From Villigracilis sp024434165 (GTDB lineage Bacteria > Chloroflexota > Anaerolineae > Anaerolineales > Villigracilaceae): a stretch of 64,000 bases of DNA. The stretch lies in assembly GCA_030263665.1 (NCBI GenBank), contig SZPK01000017.1:1-64000 (forward strand). The letters run 5' to 3'. Both the position numbers and the translations under genes were made by a program. The notes beneath the pieces were generated by a model. The model was not told the DNA's origin. It saw nothing but the letters and a program-made list of their open reading frames with translations, and made no database searches. Positions 13,942 through 22,350 of this stretch are shown one piece after another (position 1 is the first letter of the stretch; each line of letters starts with the position of its first letter).

Positions 13942-15585
13942 TTAATAGTCCATGCCGCCCGGAGGCATGGCGGGAGCCTTTTCCTTTTCGGGGATGTCGG
14001 TGACCAGCACGTCGGTGGTCAGGATCATCGCGGCAATGGAGGCGGCATTTTCGAGCGCGCCGCGCACGACCTTCACAGGATCAATCACGCCAGCCTTGAT
14101 CATGTCGGTATATTCGCCGGTGAGCACGTTGTAGCCGATGTTGGGGTTCTTCTTCTCGGCGGCGGTGCGGCGCACGGTGTCAATGATGACGGAGCCGTCC
14201 TGACCGGCGTTCGAAGCAAGTTTGCGAATCGGGGCTTCGAGCGCCTTCCTGACGATGCTGACGCCCATGCGGGTCTCTTCGTCTTCCTCGTTCTTGATGA
14301 TCTTGTCGAGCTTGACGGCGGCATTGATGAGGGAGATTTCACCGCCGGGGACGATGCCTTCCTCCACTGCGGCGCGCGCGGCGGAGAGGGCGTCTTCGAC
14401 GCGGTGTTTCTTTTCCTTCATTTCGGTTTCGGTCGCCGCGCCCACGCGGATGATGGCGACGCCGCCGCTCAGTTTGGCGAGGCGTTCCTGGAGCTTCTCG
14501 CGGTCGTAATCGCTGGTGCTCTTCTCGATCTCGATGCGGATTTCCTTGATGCGTCCTTCGATATCCGCCTTCTTGCCTTTGCCGCCGACGATGGTGGTGT
14601 TCTCCTTGTCGGAGACGACCTTCTCAGCCTTACCCAGGTCTTGAATGGCGACGGACTCAAGTTTGCGTCCCATCTCTTCCGAGATGACCTGGCCGCCGGT
14701 GAGGATGGCGATATCCTGGAGCATGGCTTTGCGGCGGTCGCCAAAGCCGGGGGCTTTGACTGCCAGCACGTTCAACATGCCGCGAATCTTGTTGAGGATC
14801 AGGGTGGCGAGGGCTTCACCGTCCACATCTTCGGCGATGATGACCAGTTCGCGCTTGCCGACCTGCACCAGTTTTTCGAGCAGGGGCACAATATCCGCCG
14901 CGGCGGAAATCTTCTTATCGTAGATCAGCACATACGGGTCGCTGATCTGGGCTTCCATCTGTTCGGCATTGGTGATGAAGTAGGGCGAGAGATAGCCGCG
15001 GTCGAACTGCATACCTTCGACGAATTCGGTCTCGAACTGCATCGTCTTGGATTCTTCGACGGTGATGACGCCGTCCTTGCCGACCTTGTCCATCACATCC
15101 GCGATCAACTGACCGACTTCCTCATCCGCCGCGGAGTTGGTGGCGACGGAGGCGATCTCTTCCTTGGTGTCAATCTTGACCGAGTTCTTCTTCAGTTCCG
15201 CCACAACGGTCTCGGTGGCGAGTTCGATGCCGCGCTTGAGGAGCATGGGGTTGTAACCGGCTTCGAGCGCCTTCAAGCCTTCGTTCACGATGGCATGCGC
15301 CAGCACGGTGGAGGTGGTGGTGCCGTCGCCGGCAATGTCGTTGGTCTTGGACGCGGCTTCCTTGAGCAGCTGCGCGCCCATGTTCTCGAACGGGTCTTCG
15401 AGTTCGATCTCCTTGGCAACGGAAACGCCGTCGTGGGTGATGGTGGGGGAGCCGAACTTGCGGTCCACCGCCACATTGCGTCCCTTCGGACCGAGCGTGG
15501 CGGACACCGCATTTGCAACCACGTTCATGCCGTTCTTAAGCTTACGGCGGGCTTCTTCGGAAAATACCAGTTGTTTTGCTGCCAT
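13942..15585 (-). CDS. groL: Chaperonin GroEL (Cpn60)
   Basis: 547 residues, standard length. Conserved motifs include ATLGPKGRNV, ASKTNDIAGDGTTTSTVLAHA (ATP site), a complete apical domain and VVRGALENAASIA near the end. The C-terminus is KAPAMPPGGMDY, a short version of the usual GGM tail. It forms the double-ring folding machine with GroES. It is co-oriented with groS, with 114 bp between them that contain a REP-like element. Control is by the CIRCE upstream of groS. Confidence 0.98.
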   Translation of the reverse strand: MAAKQLVFSEEARRKLKNGMNVVANAVSATLGPKGRNVAVDRKFGSPTITHDGVSVAKEIELEDPFENMGAQLLKEAASKTNDIAGDGTTTSTVLAHAIVNEGLKALEAGYNPMLLKRGIELATETVVAELKKNSVKIDTKEEIASVATNSAADEEVGQLIADVMDKVGKDGVITVEESKTMQFETEFVEGMQFDRGYLSPYFITNAEQMEAQISDPYVLIYDKKISAAADIVPLLEKLVQVGKRELVIIAEDVDGEALATLILNKIRGMLNVLAVKAPGFGDRRKAMLQDIAILTGGQVISEEMGRKLESVAIQDLGKAEKVVSDKENTTIVGGKGKKADIEGRIKEIRIEIEKSTSDYDREKLQERLAKLSGGVAIIRVGAATETEMKEKKHRVEDALSAARAAVEEGIVPGGEISLINAAVKLDKIIKNEEDEETRMGVSIVRKALEAPIRKLASNAGQDGSVIIDTVRRTAAEKKNPNIGYNVLTGEYTDMIKAGVIDPVKVVRGALENAASIAAMILTTDVLVTDIPEKEKAPAMPPGGMDY

Positions 15586-15611
15586 AGTTTCACTTCCTTT
15601 TTAGATTATTC

Positions 15612-15695
15612 TGTCATTGCGAGGAGGGCTTTAGCCCGGCGAAGCAATCCCATATTGAGGGAGGCTGCTTCACCGCTTAGCGTCTCGCAGCGACA
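15612..15695. repeat. REP-like TGTCATTGCGAGG element 2
   Basis: An 84-bp element with inverted ends TGTCATTGCGAG and CTCGCAGCGACA, inserted between groS and groL. As RNA it would form a large hairpin, which could affect the relative levels of the two cistrons. Confidence 0.8.
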
Positions 15696-15699
15696 CTAT

Positions 15700-15996
15700 T
15701 TATCCAACAATTCCGAGAATATCGCTCTCGCGCAGGATCAGCAGTTTCTTGCCGTCCATCTTCACTTCCGTGCCGGAATATTTGGCGAAAAGAACCGTAT
15801 CGCCCACCTTCACATCCATGGCGATGCGTTCACCGTCCTCGTTGCGGTCGCCCGGACCCGCGGCAAGGATCTTGCCCTGCTGGGGTTTTTCCTTGGCGGT
15901 CTCAGGCAGGACGATACCGCTGGCGGTCACTTCTTCCTGCTCGATGGGCTCAACAAGCACACGGCTGCCCAAAGGTTTGAACGAGATTTTTGCCAT
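15700..15996 (-). CDS. groS: Co-chaperonin GroES (Cpn10)
   Basis: 98 residues. The family pattern is complete: PLGSRVLVEPIEQEEVTASGIVLPETAKEKPQQGKILAAGPG, then VGDTVLFAKYSGTEVKMDGK and ILRESDILGIV. It forms the heptameric lid of GroEL. The ATG has TGGAGG upstream. It is preceded by a perfect CIRCE operator and is the first gene of the groSL operon. Confidence 0.98.
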   Translation of the reverse strand: MAKISFKPLGSRVLVEPIEQEEVTASGIVLPETAKEKPQQGKILAAGPGDRNEDGERIAMDVKVGDTVLFAKYSGTEVKMDGKKLLILRESDILGIVG

Positions 15997-16040
15997 TTCT
16001 TGCCTCCATTAAGGGTTTTGAGTTTGGGATAATCACACAA

Positions 16041-16067
16041 TTAGCACTCAAATCAATTGAGTGCTAA
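16041..16067. promoter_or_regulatory. CIRCE operator (HrcA-binding site)
   Basis: TTAGCACTC-N9-GAGTGCTAA is a perfect match to the CIRCE inverted repeat. It lies 44 bp upstream of groS. A possible -35 (TTGATT) overlaps the CIRCE spacer and right arm, with ATTATC as the -10, so HrcA would block RNA polymerase. The hrcA gene is not in the window. Confidence 0.95.
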
Positions 16068-16193
16068 TTGCTATCTTACACACTTAAAGTATCAAAGTCA
16101 AGGGGATTGGAAAAATTCTTACACAATTCTGATGACTTTCCCCGCTTCTGCCCGACCCCGGGGCTGCTCCGCCAGCCAGAGATGATTCGCCCC

Positions 16194-17642
16194 TTAGCCC
16201 TCTGGCGTGGGCGTTGGCGTGATTCCCTCCGGCGCAGGCGTGGATGAGCCGCCTGTGGAAGTATCGAACGAGCAGATGCTGCGCACCACCGCCATGTCGG
16301 CGGCGATGTTCGGGTCTTCGATGAATTCGGAGGCTTCGATGATTCTGGCAATCTCAAGCGCTTCCGGGCATTTGTTGTTTCTTGGCGTGCTCAACGCCGC
16401 CAGTTCCGAGGCGTACACGTCATAGTAATAGACTGTGGCGGCAGAAAGCGGCAACCCAACGACATCGGACGGCGTATCGTTGGGACCGCAACCCCCGCGC
16501 CCATCACAGGATTCCTCCGCCGTACAACCTTTAATCGCGCACTTCAAGGCAAGGATGCCCGTCTCGTAGTTGCGGTTCTTGTGATACAGCACGCCCAACT
16601 CGCCGTAGAACACGGGATTATCCGGCTGGAACTCGATGGTCTTCTGCACGTTGCGGATGGCGATGAAGAACTGACCCATTTGGGAATAGGTGCGGGCGAT
16701 GGAAAGATACGGCGTGGGGTCCTGCACGCCCAACTGTTCGTTGATGCGTGCGGTCTGCGCAAAGTATTCCAGGGACTTTTCGTACAACTGACTCTGGACT
16801 TCCTCATTGGGGCTGTCGAACGCGAGGCGGCGGTAGCCCGCGCCCGCGCGGAGGTAGAGGAAGGTCAGGTTCGGCGTGATTTGGATGGCGCGGTCATAGG
16901 CTTCGATGGCAAGCGCATACTCACCCAGCGACTCGAGCACATAGGCATGGACGCGGTGCACGTCCATTTGCGAGGCGTCCTGTTCCAAAGCCCGCTCGAT
17001 CACCTGCTGTGCCTGGGTCCATTTTTGCTGGTCTACCAGCACCTCGGCGTAGAAAGCCTGCGCGAGGACGTTGGTGTTATCCAACTGGATTGCGCGCACC
17101 GCCTCCTGCTCGGCGGTGGTCAACAAGTCCTGCCGCTCGCGCGCATCGGAGGTGTAGGAGGCTTTCCAGTTCAAGGCAAAGGCTAGGACCGCATGGGCGT
17201 AACTGCTGTCTGGGTTGACCTCCACTGCTTTTTGCGCCGATTCGATGGCTTCGTCGAGGCGGTTGAGAATATCGTCCTGTTTGACGAGCAGGGCGGTGGA
17301 GTACGTCTGCACGCGCGATAACTGCGCCCAGACTTCCGCATTGTTCGGGTCTACGCGGGATGCTTCCCGATACGCAGAGATGGCTCCGGGAGAAATACCG
17401 CCGGCGGGCGAAACGGAGTCATCCAGTTTTCCTGCTGTAAAGAGGGCATCCCCTTCGAGGATGAAGGAACTGGCAAACCGGGTGGGCGTGGGGGTGGGCA
17501 GGAACAACGGCTTGACATCCCCCTCCATCACCGAGCGAATCAACCAGATTCCGCCGAGGATCAGGACCACCCAAAAGAACATGCGATAGACGGCGGTCTC
17601 ATCGCGCCGTCTGAAAATGGAGCGCCGCTGATAGATGTTCAT
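16194..17642 (-). CDS. Membrane-anchored TPR protein (B)
   Basis: 482 residues. N-terminal basic cytoplasmic tail, membrane helix at about 20-40, Thr/Pro stretch (PTPTPTR), then at least six TPR-like helical repeats between about 60 and 390 (for example AISAYREASRVDPNNAEVWAQL and AIEAYDRAIQITPNLTFLYL). A Cys-containing insertion (CAIKGCTAEESCDGRGGC) and a Thr/Pro C-terminal tail follow. The TPR part lies outside the membrane and probably scaffolds protein contacts. It overlaps the upstream paralogous gene by 4 bp, so the two are translationally coupled. No enzymatic motif is seen. Confidence 0.82.
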   Translation of the reverse strand: MNIYQRRSIFRRRDETAVYRMFFWVVLILGGIWLIRSVMEGDVKPLFLPTPTPTRFASSFILEGDALFTAGKLDDSVSPAGGISPGAISAYREASRVDPNNAEVWAQLSRVQTYSTALLVKQDDILNRLDEAIESAQKAVEVNPDSSYAHAVLAFALNWKASYTSDARERQDLLTTAEQEAVRAIQLDNTNVLAQAFYAEVLVDQQKWTQAQQVIERALEQDASQMDVHRVHAYVLESLGEYALAIEAYDRAIQITPNLTFLYLRAGAGYRRLAFDSPNEEVQSQLYEKSLEYFAQTARINEQLGVQDPTPYLSIARTYSQMGQFFIAIRNVQKTIEFQPDNPVFYGELGVLYHKNRNYETGILALKCAIKGCTAEESCDGRGGCGPNDTPSDVVGLPLSAATVYYYDVYASELAALSTPRNNKCPEALEIARIIEASEFIEDPNIAADMAVVRSICSFDTSTGGSSTPAPEGITPTPTPEG

Positions 17643-18949
17643 GGCGTCGGGGTGGCTGCCGCTGTCGGTTCAGAACCAGCCGTCCCGATGGGAGATGCGG
17701 TCGGCGAGACGGGAGGAGTCCCCTGGGGCTGGGTCAAATTTTCCTGACAGCGGGTGATGATCTCATTGGCTTTTTCAATCGAAAATTCATCCGCCGGGAC
17801 GCGGGAGATGATCAACTGCGCGATCTGCAAGGCTTCGCCGCATTGGTTGGTGCGGGAGAGCGCGAAGCCGTAGGTGTAGTAATACTCCGCGATGCGCGGG
17901 AAGTTCGGCGTCAGTTCGATGGGTTCCAACTGCGTGCCTTCCTTCGACAAGCCGCCCTTGACGACAAAGGACAACTCTTCCACCGCCTCGTCCCAGTAGG
18001 CGTTGTAATAGAGCATCACGCCGAGGTTGCCGCGCAGGTTGGTATCGGCGGGGTCGTCCGTCACCGCGGAATTGGCGTACTGCATGGCTTTGCCGTATTC
18101 GCCCAGCGTGGCATACGTGCGGGACATGAGCAGGTCTGGCATGGGGTCTTGCGGGTTGAGCGCGTTGGCGCGCGTAAAGGAATCCACCGCTTCGTTGTAG
18201 ATCCCCAGGATGCGCTGGTTGCGTCCAATGGCGATATACAGGTCGGCGATGTTGGGGTTGATGGCGATTGCCGCCTCGTATTCACGAATGGCTTCTTCGT
18301 AGTTCCCGGTCGCCTCCAGGATGTAGCCGCGCGCGCGGTGGGTTTCGAGCAGGTCCGGGGCGAGCGCCTGCGCCACACGCGATTCTTCCGCGGCTTTTTC
18401 GAGGGCGTCGAAAGCGCCGATGCCGCTGTAATAGGAATCCACGAGAATCTCGACATAATAGGCATGAGCCAGCGCGTTGTTGGGGTCGAGCTCGAGCGCG
18501 CGGAGGATTTCGTTTTCCGCCTGTAAATAATCGCCCTGAAAATTAAGCGCCCAGGCGCGCACGGCAAACGCCATCGAATTGCCGGGGCTGAGCAGGAGCG
18601 CGTCTTCGGCGGCGGTTTGCGCTTCTTTGTATTTCCCGGCAAAGACAAGCGTACGCGCCAGCATGATATGGGTGGCGGGGTCATCGGGACGGGAGACAAT
18701 CGCCTTCTGATAGGCGTCAATTGCCGGGAGGAGTTTGCCTTCCTTGAACAGGGTTTCCGCTTCGGCGATCAGCGTCTCGGGCGAGGTGGTGGCAGTGGAG
18801 GTGGGGACGCCCAACGGCTGGATCTCCGCCACCACAAAGCGGTTGACGTATGCCCCCGCGAGCACCAGCAGGCTGAGCAAAATAATGCGGAACCAGTTTG
18901 GCTTGGTCCGCCGTTTGTTCATACTCCATTTACTTCCTCGCAGATACAT
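17639..18949 (-). CDS. Membrane-anchored TPR protein (A)
   Basis: 436 residues with the same architecture as its downstream neighbour: basic N-terminus, membrane helix at about 20-40, about seven TPR units (AIDAYQKAIVSRPDDPATHIMLAR, AIREYEAAIAINPNIADLYIAIGR), a region ending in EANEIITRC-like helices and a Thr/Pro/Ala tail. ATG 18949 has AAGGTG upstream; an internal ATG nine codons later is possible. The two genes probably arose by duplication and act together, perhaps as a heteromeric scaffold (inference). They are divergent from trmD. Confidence 0.82.
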   Translation of the reverse strand: MYLRGSKWSMNKRRTKPNWFRIILLSLLVLAGAYVNRFVVAEIQPLGVPTSTATTSPETLIAEAETLFKEGKLLPAIDAYQKAIVSRPDDPATHIMLARTLVFAGKYKEAQTAAEDALLLSPGNSMAFAVRAWALNFQGDYLQAENEILRALELDPNNALAHAYYVEILVDSYYSGIGAFDALEKAAEESRVAQALAPDLLETHRARGYILEATGNYEEAIREYEAAIAINPNIADLYIAIGRNQRILGIYNEAVDSFTRANALNPQDPMPDLLMSRTYATLGEYGKAMQYANSAVTDDPADTNLRGNLGVMLYYNAYWDEAVEELSFVVKGGLSKEGTQLEPIELTPNFPRIAEYYYTYGFALSRTNQCGEALQIAQLIISRVPADEFSIEKANEIITRCQENLTQPQGTPPVSPTASPIGTAGSEPTAAATPTP

Positions 18950-19051
18950 TCTTCACCTTGCACTCATCGAAATCGAGCGTTTTTCATATTACCATCCGCG
19001 CAAATGCGCGGTCAAGCAGGGGGGCTAAGTTCTAATTTGCCTCTTATATGC

Positions 19052-19057
19052 TAAAAT
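19052..19057 (+). promoter_or_regulatory. Extended -10 of trmD (possible leaderless start)
   Basis: TG-C-TAAAAT ends 6 nt before the trmD ATG at 19064, and no Shine-Dalgarno is present between them. Confidence 0.55.
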
Positions 19058-19063
19058 CGCTTC

Positions 19064-19846
19064 ATGCAATTCGAGGTGTTTACCCTCCTGCCTGAAGTCT
19101 TTCCTGCGTATCTGGATACAAGTATTATAAAGCGCGCGCGCGAACGGGGGCTGATTCAAGTCAACGTTCACAACATCCGCGATTACACCCATGACAAACA
19201 CCACACTACCGACGACACGCCCTACGGCGGCGGCGGCGGAATGGTGATGAAGCCGGAGCCGGTTTTCGAGGCGGTTGAGACGGTTTTGGGATTTCCCCTC
19301 GTTCAAGCCGCCGCTCCTGGCGGCGAGGACGCCGCCAGGAGTGGTAAGAATATTCCCATCATTCTGCTCACCCCGCAGGGACGGGTTTTCAACCAAAGCA
19401 TCGCCCGCGAACTGGCAGGATATCCGCGCATCGCGCTTCTTTGCGGACGCTACGAAGGCATTGACGAGCGCGTCCGTGAGCATCTCATCACTGACGAAAT
19501 TTCCATCGGCGATTACGTGCTGACGGGCGGGGAACTGCCCGCGCTCATCCTGATTGATGCGGTGTCGCGCCTCCTGCCGGACGTGTTGGGCGATCCCACC
19601 GGCGCGGAGGATGACTCGCATGCAATGGGTCTGCTCGAATATCCGCATTACACCCGCCCGCCCGAATTTCGCGGCTGGAAGGTGCCGGAGGTGCTGCTCT
19701 CCGGCGACCACGGCAGAATCGAAAAATGGCGCAGGGAACAGGCGCTGCTGCGCACGCTCAGAAAACGACCCGACATGCTCGAAAAAGCAGATTTGAGTGA
19801 AGCAGATAAAAAATTCGTCAATAGTCTAAAGTCAAAAGTCGAATGA
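19064..19846 (+). CDS. trmD: tRNA (guanine-37-N1)-methyltransferase
   Basis: 260 residues. Family motifs: QFEVFTLLPEVFPAYLDTSII at the start, DDTPYGGGGGMVMKPEP, LLCGRYEGIDERV, SIGDYVLTGGELPAL in the knotted AdoMet site, and LLEYPHYTRPPEFRGWKVPEVLLSG. It methylates G37 of tRNAs and prevents frameshifting. A perfect 12-bp DNA palindrome (19314-19341) is inserted in frame near residue 90 (AAAPGGEDAARSGK). The last codons (SLKSKVE) overlap a GTCAAAAGTCGAA microrepeat. The start has no Shine-Dalgarno, but an extended -10 lies 6 nt upstream. Confidence 0.94.
   Translation: MQFEVFTLLPEVFPAYLDTSIIKRARERGLIQVNVHNIRDYTHDKHHTTDDTPYGGGGGMVMKPEPVFEAVETVLGFPLVQAAAPGGEDAARSGKNIPIILLTPQGRVFNQSIARELAGYPRIALLCGRYEGIDERVREHLITDEISIGDYVLTGGELPALILIDAVSRLLPDVLGDPTGAEDDSHAMGLLEYPHYTRPPEFRGWKVPEVLLSGDHGRIEKWRREQALLRTLRKRPDMLEKADLSEADKKFVNSLKSKVE
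19314..19341. repeat. In-frame palindromic insert in trmD
   Basis: CTCCTGGCGGCG-AGGA-CGCCGCCAGGAG is a perfect 12-bp stem with a 4-nt loop inside the trmD reading frame. The GGCGGCG/CGCCGCC core is shared with intergenic elements at 41163-41210 and 58680-58726. Confidence 0.85.
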
Positions 19847-19870
19847 CCTTCGACCTGTGATCTTTGACCT
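19822..19870. repeat. GTCAAAAGTCGAA-type microrepeat
   Basis: Imperfect units of AAAGTCAAAAGTCGAA and their inverse (GACCTTCGACCTGTGATCTT) span the trmD 3' end and the following gap. The same motif recurs at about 51096-51146. Confidence 0.6.
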
Positions 19871-19909
19871 TCGCCTTGTAACAAATCAGACCCACACTCG
19901 GAGGAATTT

Positions 19910-21217
19910 ATGTCATCAGCGCGCTTGAATTACGGCAAGACCTTCCTATTGGGTTTCGGCTTTTTTGGCGTGAGCGTGATCTGGGGCGTGTACAACGCCT
20001 TCGTCCCGATCTTCCTCGCCGATAAATTCGGGCTCGCCCCCGCCCTGATCGGATTCTTCATGACGCTCGATAACATCGCGGCGTTGTTCATCCAGCCGCC
20101 GGTGGGGGCATGGTCCGACCGCCTGCGCACCCCGTTGGGACGGCGCATTCCCTTCATTCTCGTTGGCGCGCCGGTCACCGCGGTGGCATTCGGTTTGATT
20201 CCGATTGCGGCGGTCCTGCCGCTGTTCGTCGCCTGCACCAGCACCCTGCTGTTGAGCGCGGCGCTGTGGCGCACGCCCGTTGTGGCGCTCATGCCGGATA
20301 TCACCCCCTCGCAGTTCCGCTCGCAGGCGAACGGCATCATCAACTTCATGGGCGGCGTCGGCACCATCGTCGCCTTGCAGACGGGCGGCATGTTATACAA
20401 GATGAGTCCCAACTTCCCGTTCTGGCTGGGTTCCGGTCTGGTGCTCCTTGCCGCGCTGATCGTTTATCTCTTCATCGAAGAGCCGAAGGAATACGAAACG
20501 ATCGAAAAACAACCCGGCATGTTCCAAAGCCTGAAGGAAGTCTTCAACAACCCGGATAAGAGCGGCTTGCGCATCCTCTTTGCCATTTTCTTCTGGTTCA
20601 TCGGCTTTTCGGCAGTGGAGACCTTCTTCACGCTGTACGCCAAGAATCACCTCGGCTTGAACGAAGGCGACGGCGCAACCCTGCTTTCCGTCCTGCCGCT
20701 GTTCTTCGTGCTTTTCGCCATTCCCTCCGGTTTTATCGCCGGCAAGATCGGACGCCGCACCACCATCGCCACCGGCTTGATCATCCTCGTCATCATGCTC
20801 GTCCTGCTTTACATCACCCCCGCCGAAGCCCTGCTGACGGGCATCGCGCCCCTGCCGCTGGTGGGCATCCCATTGGTGGAGGACGGTCCGCGCATGTTGA
20901 CGCTCGCGGGCGTCCTGCTCATCCTCGGCGGCATTGGCTGGGCGTTCATCAACATCAACTCCCTGCCCATGATCGTGGACCTGACCAGCGCGGCGCGCAT
21001 CGGAACGTTCACGGGGTTGTATTATCTTTTCTCCACGCTCTCAGCCATCGTCGGTCCGAACATGAACGGCTGGGCGGTGCAACTGGCGGGAAACAATTAC
21101 AACATCATCATGCTCATCGCGCCGTTCTTTATGTTGATTGCATTCAGCTTGATGATGGGCGTGAAACGCGGCGAGGCTGTGGTTAGCGAGCAGGTCTCAG
21201 TGAGCAGTAATCAGTAA
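19910..21217 (+). CDS. MFS transporter, SLC45/GPH-like
   Basis: A 435-residue integral membrane protein with about 12 hydrophobic helices. The cytoplasmic loop DRLRTPLGRRIPFILVG between TM2 and TM3 and the mid-loop with KIGRRTTIATGL are MFS motif A-type sequences. The overall pattern (NYGKTFLLGFGFFGVSVIWGVYNAFVPIFL) resembles SLC45-like sugar transporters, but the substrate is unknown. A GGAGG lies 6 nt before the ATG. The final residues (SEQVSVSSNQ) come from a CAGTAATCAGT-type microrepeat, so the C-terminus was extended by repeat DNA. It lies upstream of the BMP/ABC cluster and may belong with it. Confidence 0.85.
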   Translation: MSSARLNYGKTFLLGFGFFGVSVIWGVYNAFVPIFLADKFGLAPALIGFFMTLDNIAALFIQPPVGAWSDRLRTPLGRRIPFILVGAPVTAVAFGLIPIAAVLPLFVACTSTLLLSAALWRTPVVALMPDITPSQFRSQANGIINFMGGVGTIVALQTGGMLYKMSPNFPFWLGSGLVLLAALIVYLFIEEPKEYETIEKQPGMFQSLKEVFNNPDKSGLRILFAIFFWFIGFSAVETFFTLYAKNHLGLNEGDGATLLSVLPLFFVLFAIPSGFIAGKIGRRTTIATGLIILVIMLVLLYITPAEALLTGIAPLPLVGIPLVEDGPRMLTLAGVLLILGGIGWAFININSLPMIVDLTSAARIGTFTGLYYLFSTLSAIVGPNMNGWAVQLAGNNYNIIMLIAPFFMLIAFSLMMGVKRGEAVVSEQVSVSSNQ

Positions 21218-21258
21218 ACAGTAATCAGTTACGTGTTACGTATTCCGCATTACGTTTT
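21193..21258. repeat. CAGTAATCAGT / TTACG microrepeat
   Basis: Tandem CAGTAATCAGTAAACAGTAA-like units are followed by TTACGTGTTACGTATTCCGC-like units. They span the end of the MFS gene and the first codons of the next lipoprotein. Confidence 0.65.
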
Positions 21259-22234
21259 TCTGATGATGGCAGCATGGGCGCTCGCCGCCTGCCTGGGATC
21301 GCCGGATTGTTTTAGGGAGGAGGTCTTTTGCGCGGCGCTGGTGACCGACACACAGGGGCTCGACGATCACGGCATTCATGCAGATGCCTGGCTGGGGTTG
21401 CAGGAAGCGCAGGAGAACGGACTGGCAGACAGGATTGATTACATCGAGTCGGTGGATTCGCGCGACTATTTGAAGAACATCGTCTATTTTGCGGATCGCG
21501 GCTACGACGTGATTCTCACCTCCGGGATTGCCCTGGCGGATGAAACGCTTCAAAGCGCGGACCTCAAGCCTGATTCCGTTTTCGTGGGTTTGAGCCAACC
21601 CTTTGAGGAATCCCGCCCAAACCTCGTCTCCGTGACCTTCCCCGAAGACCAGATGGGCTTTGCCGCCGGTCTGCTCGCGGCACGAATCTCCAGGACGGGC
21701 ATCGTGGCGGGGATTTGCGAAACCTCCGGCATTGACTCGATGCGGCGGTATTGCGAGGGGTTTCGGGCAGGCGCGGAATACATCCCCGAAACGAACGTCG
21801 AGGTGCTGATCGCATACCGCGAGGACGGCGACAGTGAAACCCTGTTCCTGGATGACGCTTGGGGCTACGAAACCGCCTCCCTGCTCGCCAAACGCGGCGC
21901 AGACGTGATCTTTGCGGCAGGCGGGGGGACGGGTCAGGGGGCGCTGCGGGCGGCTTCAGATCTGGGCATCCTGTCCATTGGGGCAGAGCGGGACCAGGCG
22001 GCGGTTTTGGGAGAATCCGGTTCCAGCGTGGTGACCTCTTTTTATGGGGCTGCCAGGCTCGAGGTCCAGGAGGTGATGCGCTCGCTGAGGGCGGGGGGCA
22101 TGTCGGGGGCGCGGAGCGGTCAAATCCAATTTGTGCCGCTTGGGGCGGTTTTTCCTCCAAACCTGGGGATCGAGGTGGATACGGCGCTGAAAATGCTCGA
22201 AAATGGGGAAATTCTTACGAATGTCACGCCTTAA
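21233..22234 (+). CDS. BMP-family lipoprotein (divergent paralogue)
   Basis: 333 residues. A lipoprotein signal with lipobox ALAAC (Cys20) leads into a periplasmic-binding fold of the BMP type: TDTQGLDDHGIHADAWLGLQEA, YDVILTSGIALADETL, FPEDQMGFAAGLLAARIS, ADVIFAAGGGTGQGALRAA. BMP proteins bind nucleosides or related solutes for ABC import. The GTG start at 21233 gives a full-length signal peptide; starting at the later ATG pair leaves it too short. The first codons lie inside a microrepeat. It precedes the canonical BMP gene and has clearly diverged; it may bind a different ligand or act as a sensor. Confidence 0.82.
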   Translation: MLRIPHYVFLMMAAWALAACLGSPDCFREEVFCAALVTDTQGLDDHGIHADAWLGLQEAQENGLADRIDYIESVDSRDYLKNIVYFADRGYDVILTSGIALADETLQSADLKPDSVFVGLSQPFEESRPNLVSVTFPEDQMGFAAGLLAARISRTGIVAGICETSGIDSMRRYCEGFRAGAEYIPETNVEVLIAYREDGDSETLFLDDAWGYETASLLAKRGADVIFAAGGGTGQGALRAASDLGILSIGAERDQAAVLGESGSSVVTSFYGAARLEVQEVMRSLRAGGMSGARSGQIQFVPLGAVFPPNLGIEVDTALKMLENGEILTNVTP

Positions 22235-22255
22235 TCACATTAGCATTGCGCAGGC

Positions 22256-22284
22256 TTGCACAAAGAGTGGAGAAGATTTATACT
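22256..22284 (+). promoter_or_regulatory. Promoter of the main BMP gene
   Basis: TTGCAC (22256-22261) and TATACT (22279-22284) have ideal 17-bp spacing. Predicted transcription starts near 22291, leaving a leader of about 60 nt that ends in AGAGGAGAAG before the ATG at 22351. Confidence 0.65.
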
Positions 22285-22350
22285 TGCATTGTCGTTAGGC
22301 TGTGCTGGAAAGCAGCCTTTCATTCCATCTTCTAGAGGAGAAGAAACAAC

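Noticed and set aside
13705..16032. A 775-codon open frame on the plus strand across groL/groS
   Set aside because: It is the exact antisense of two unmistakable chaperonin genes. High GC codon bias creates long mirror frames; it has no Shine-Dalgarno and no recognisable domain.
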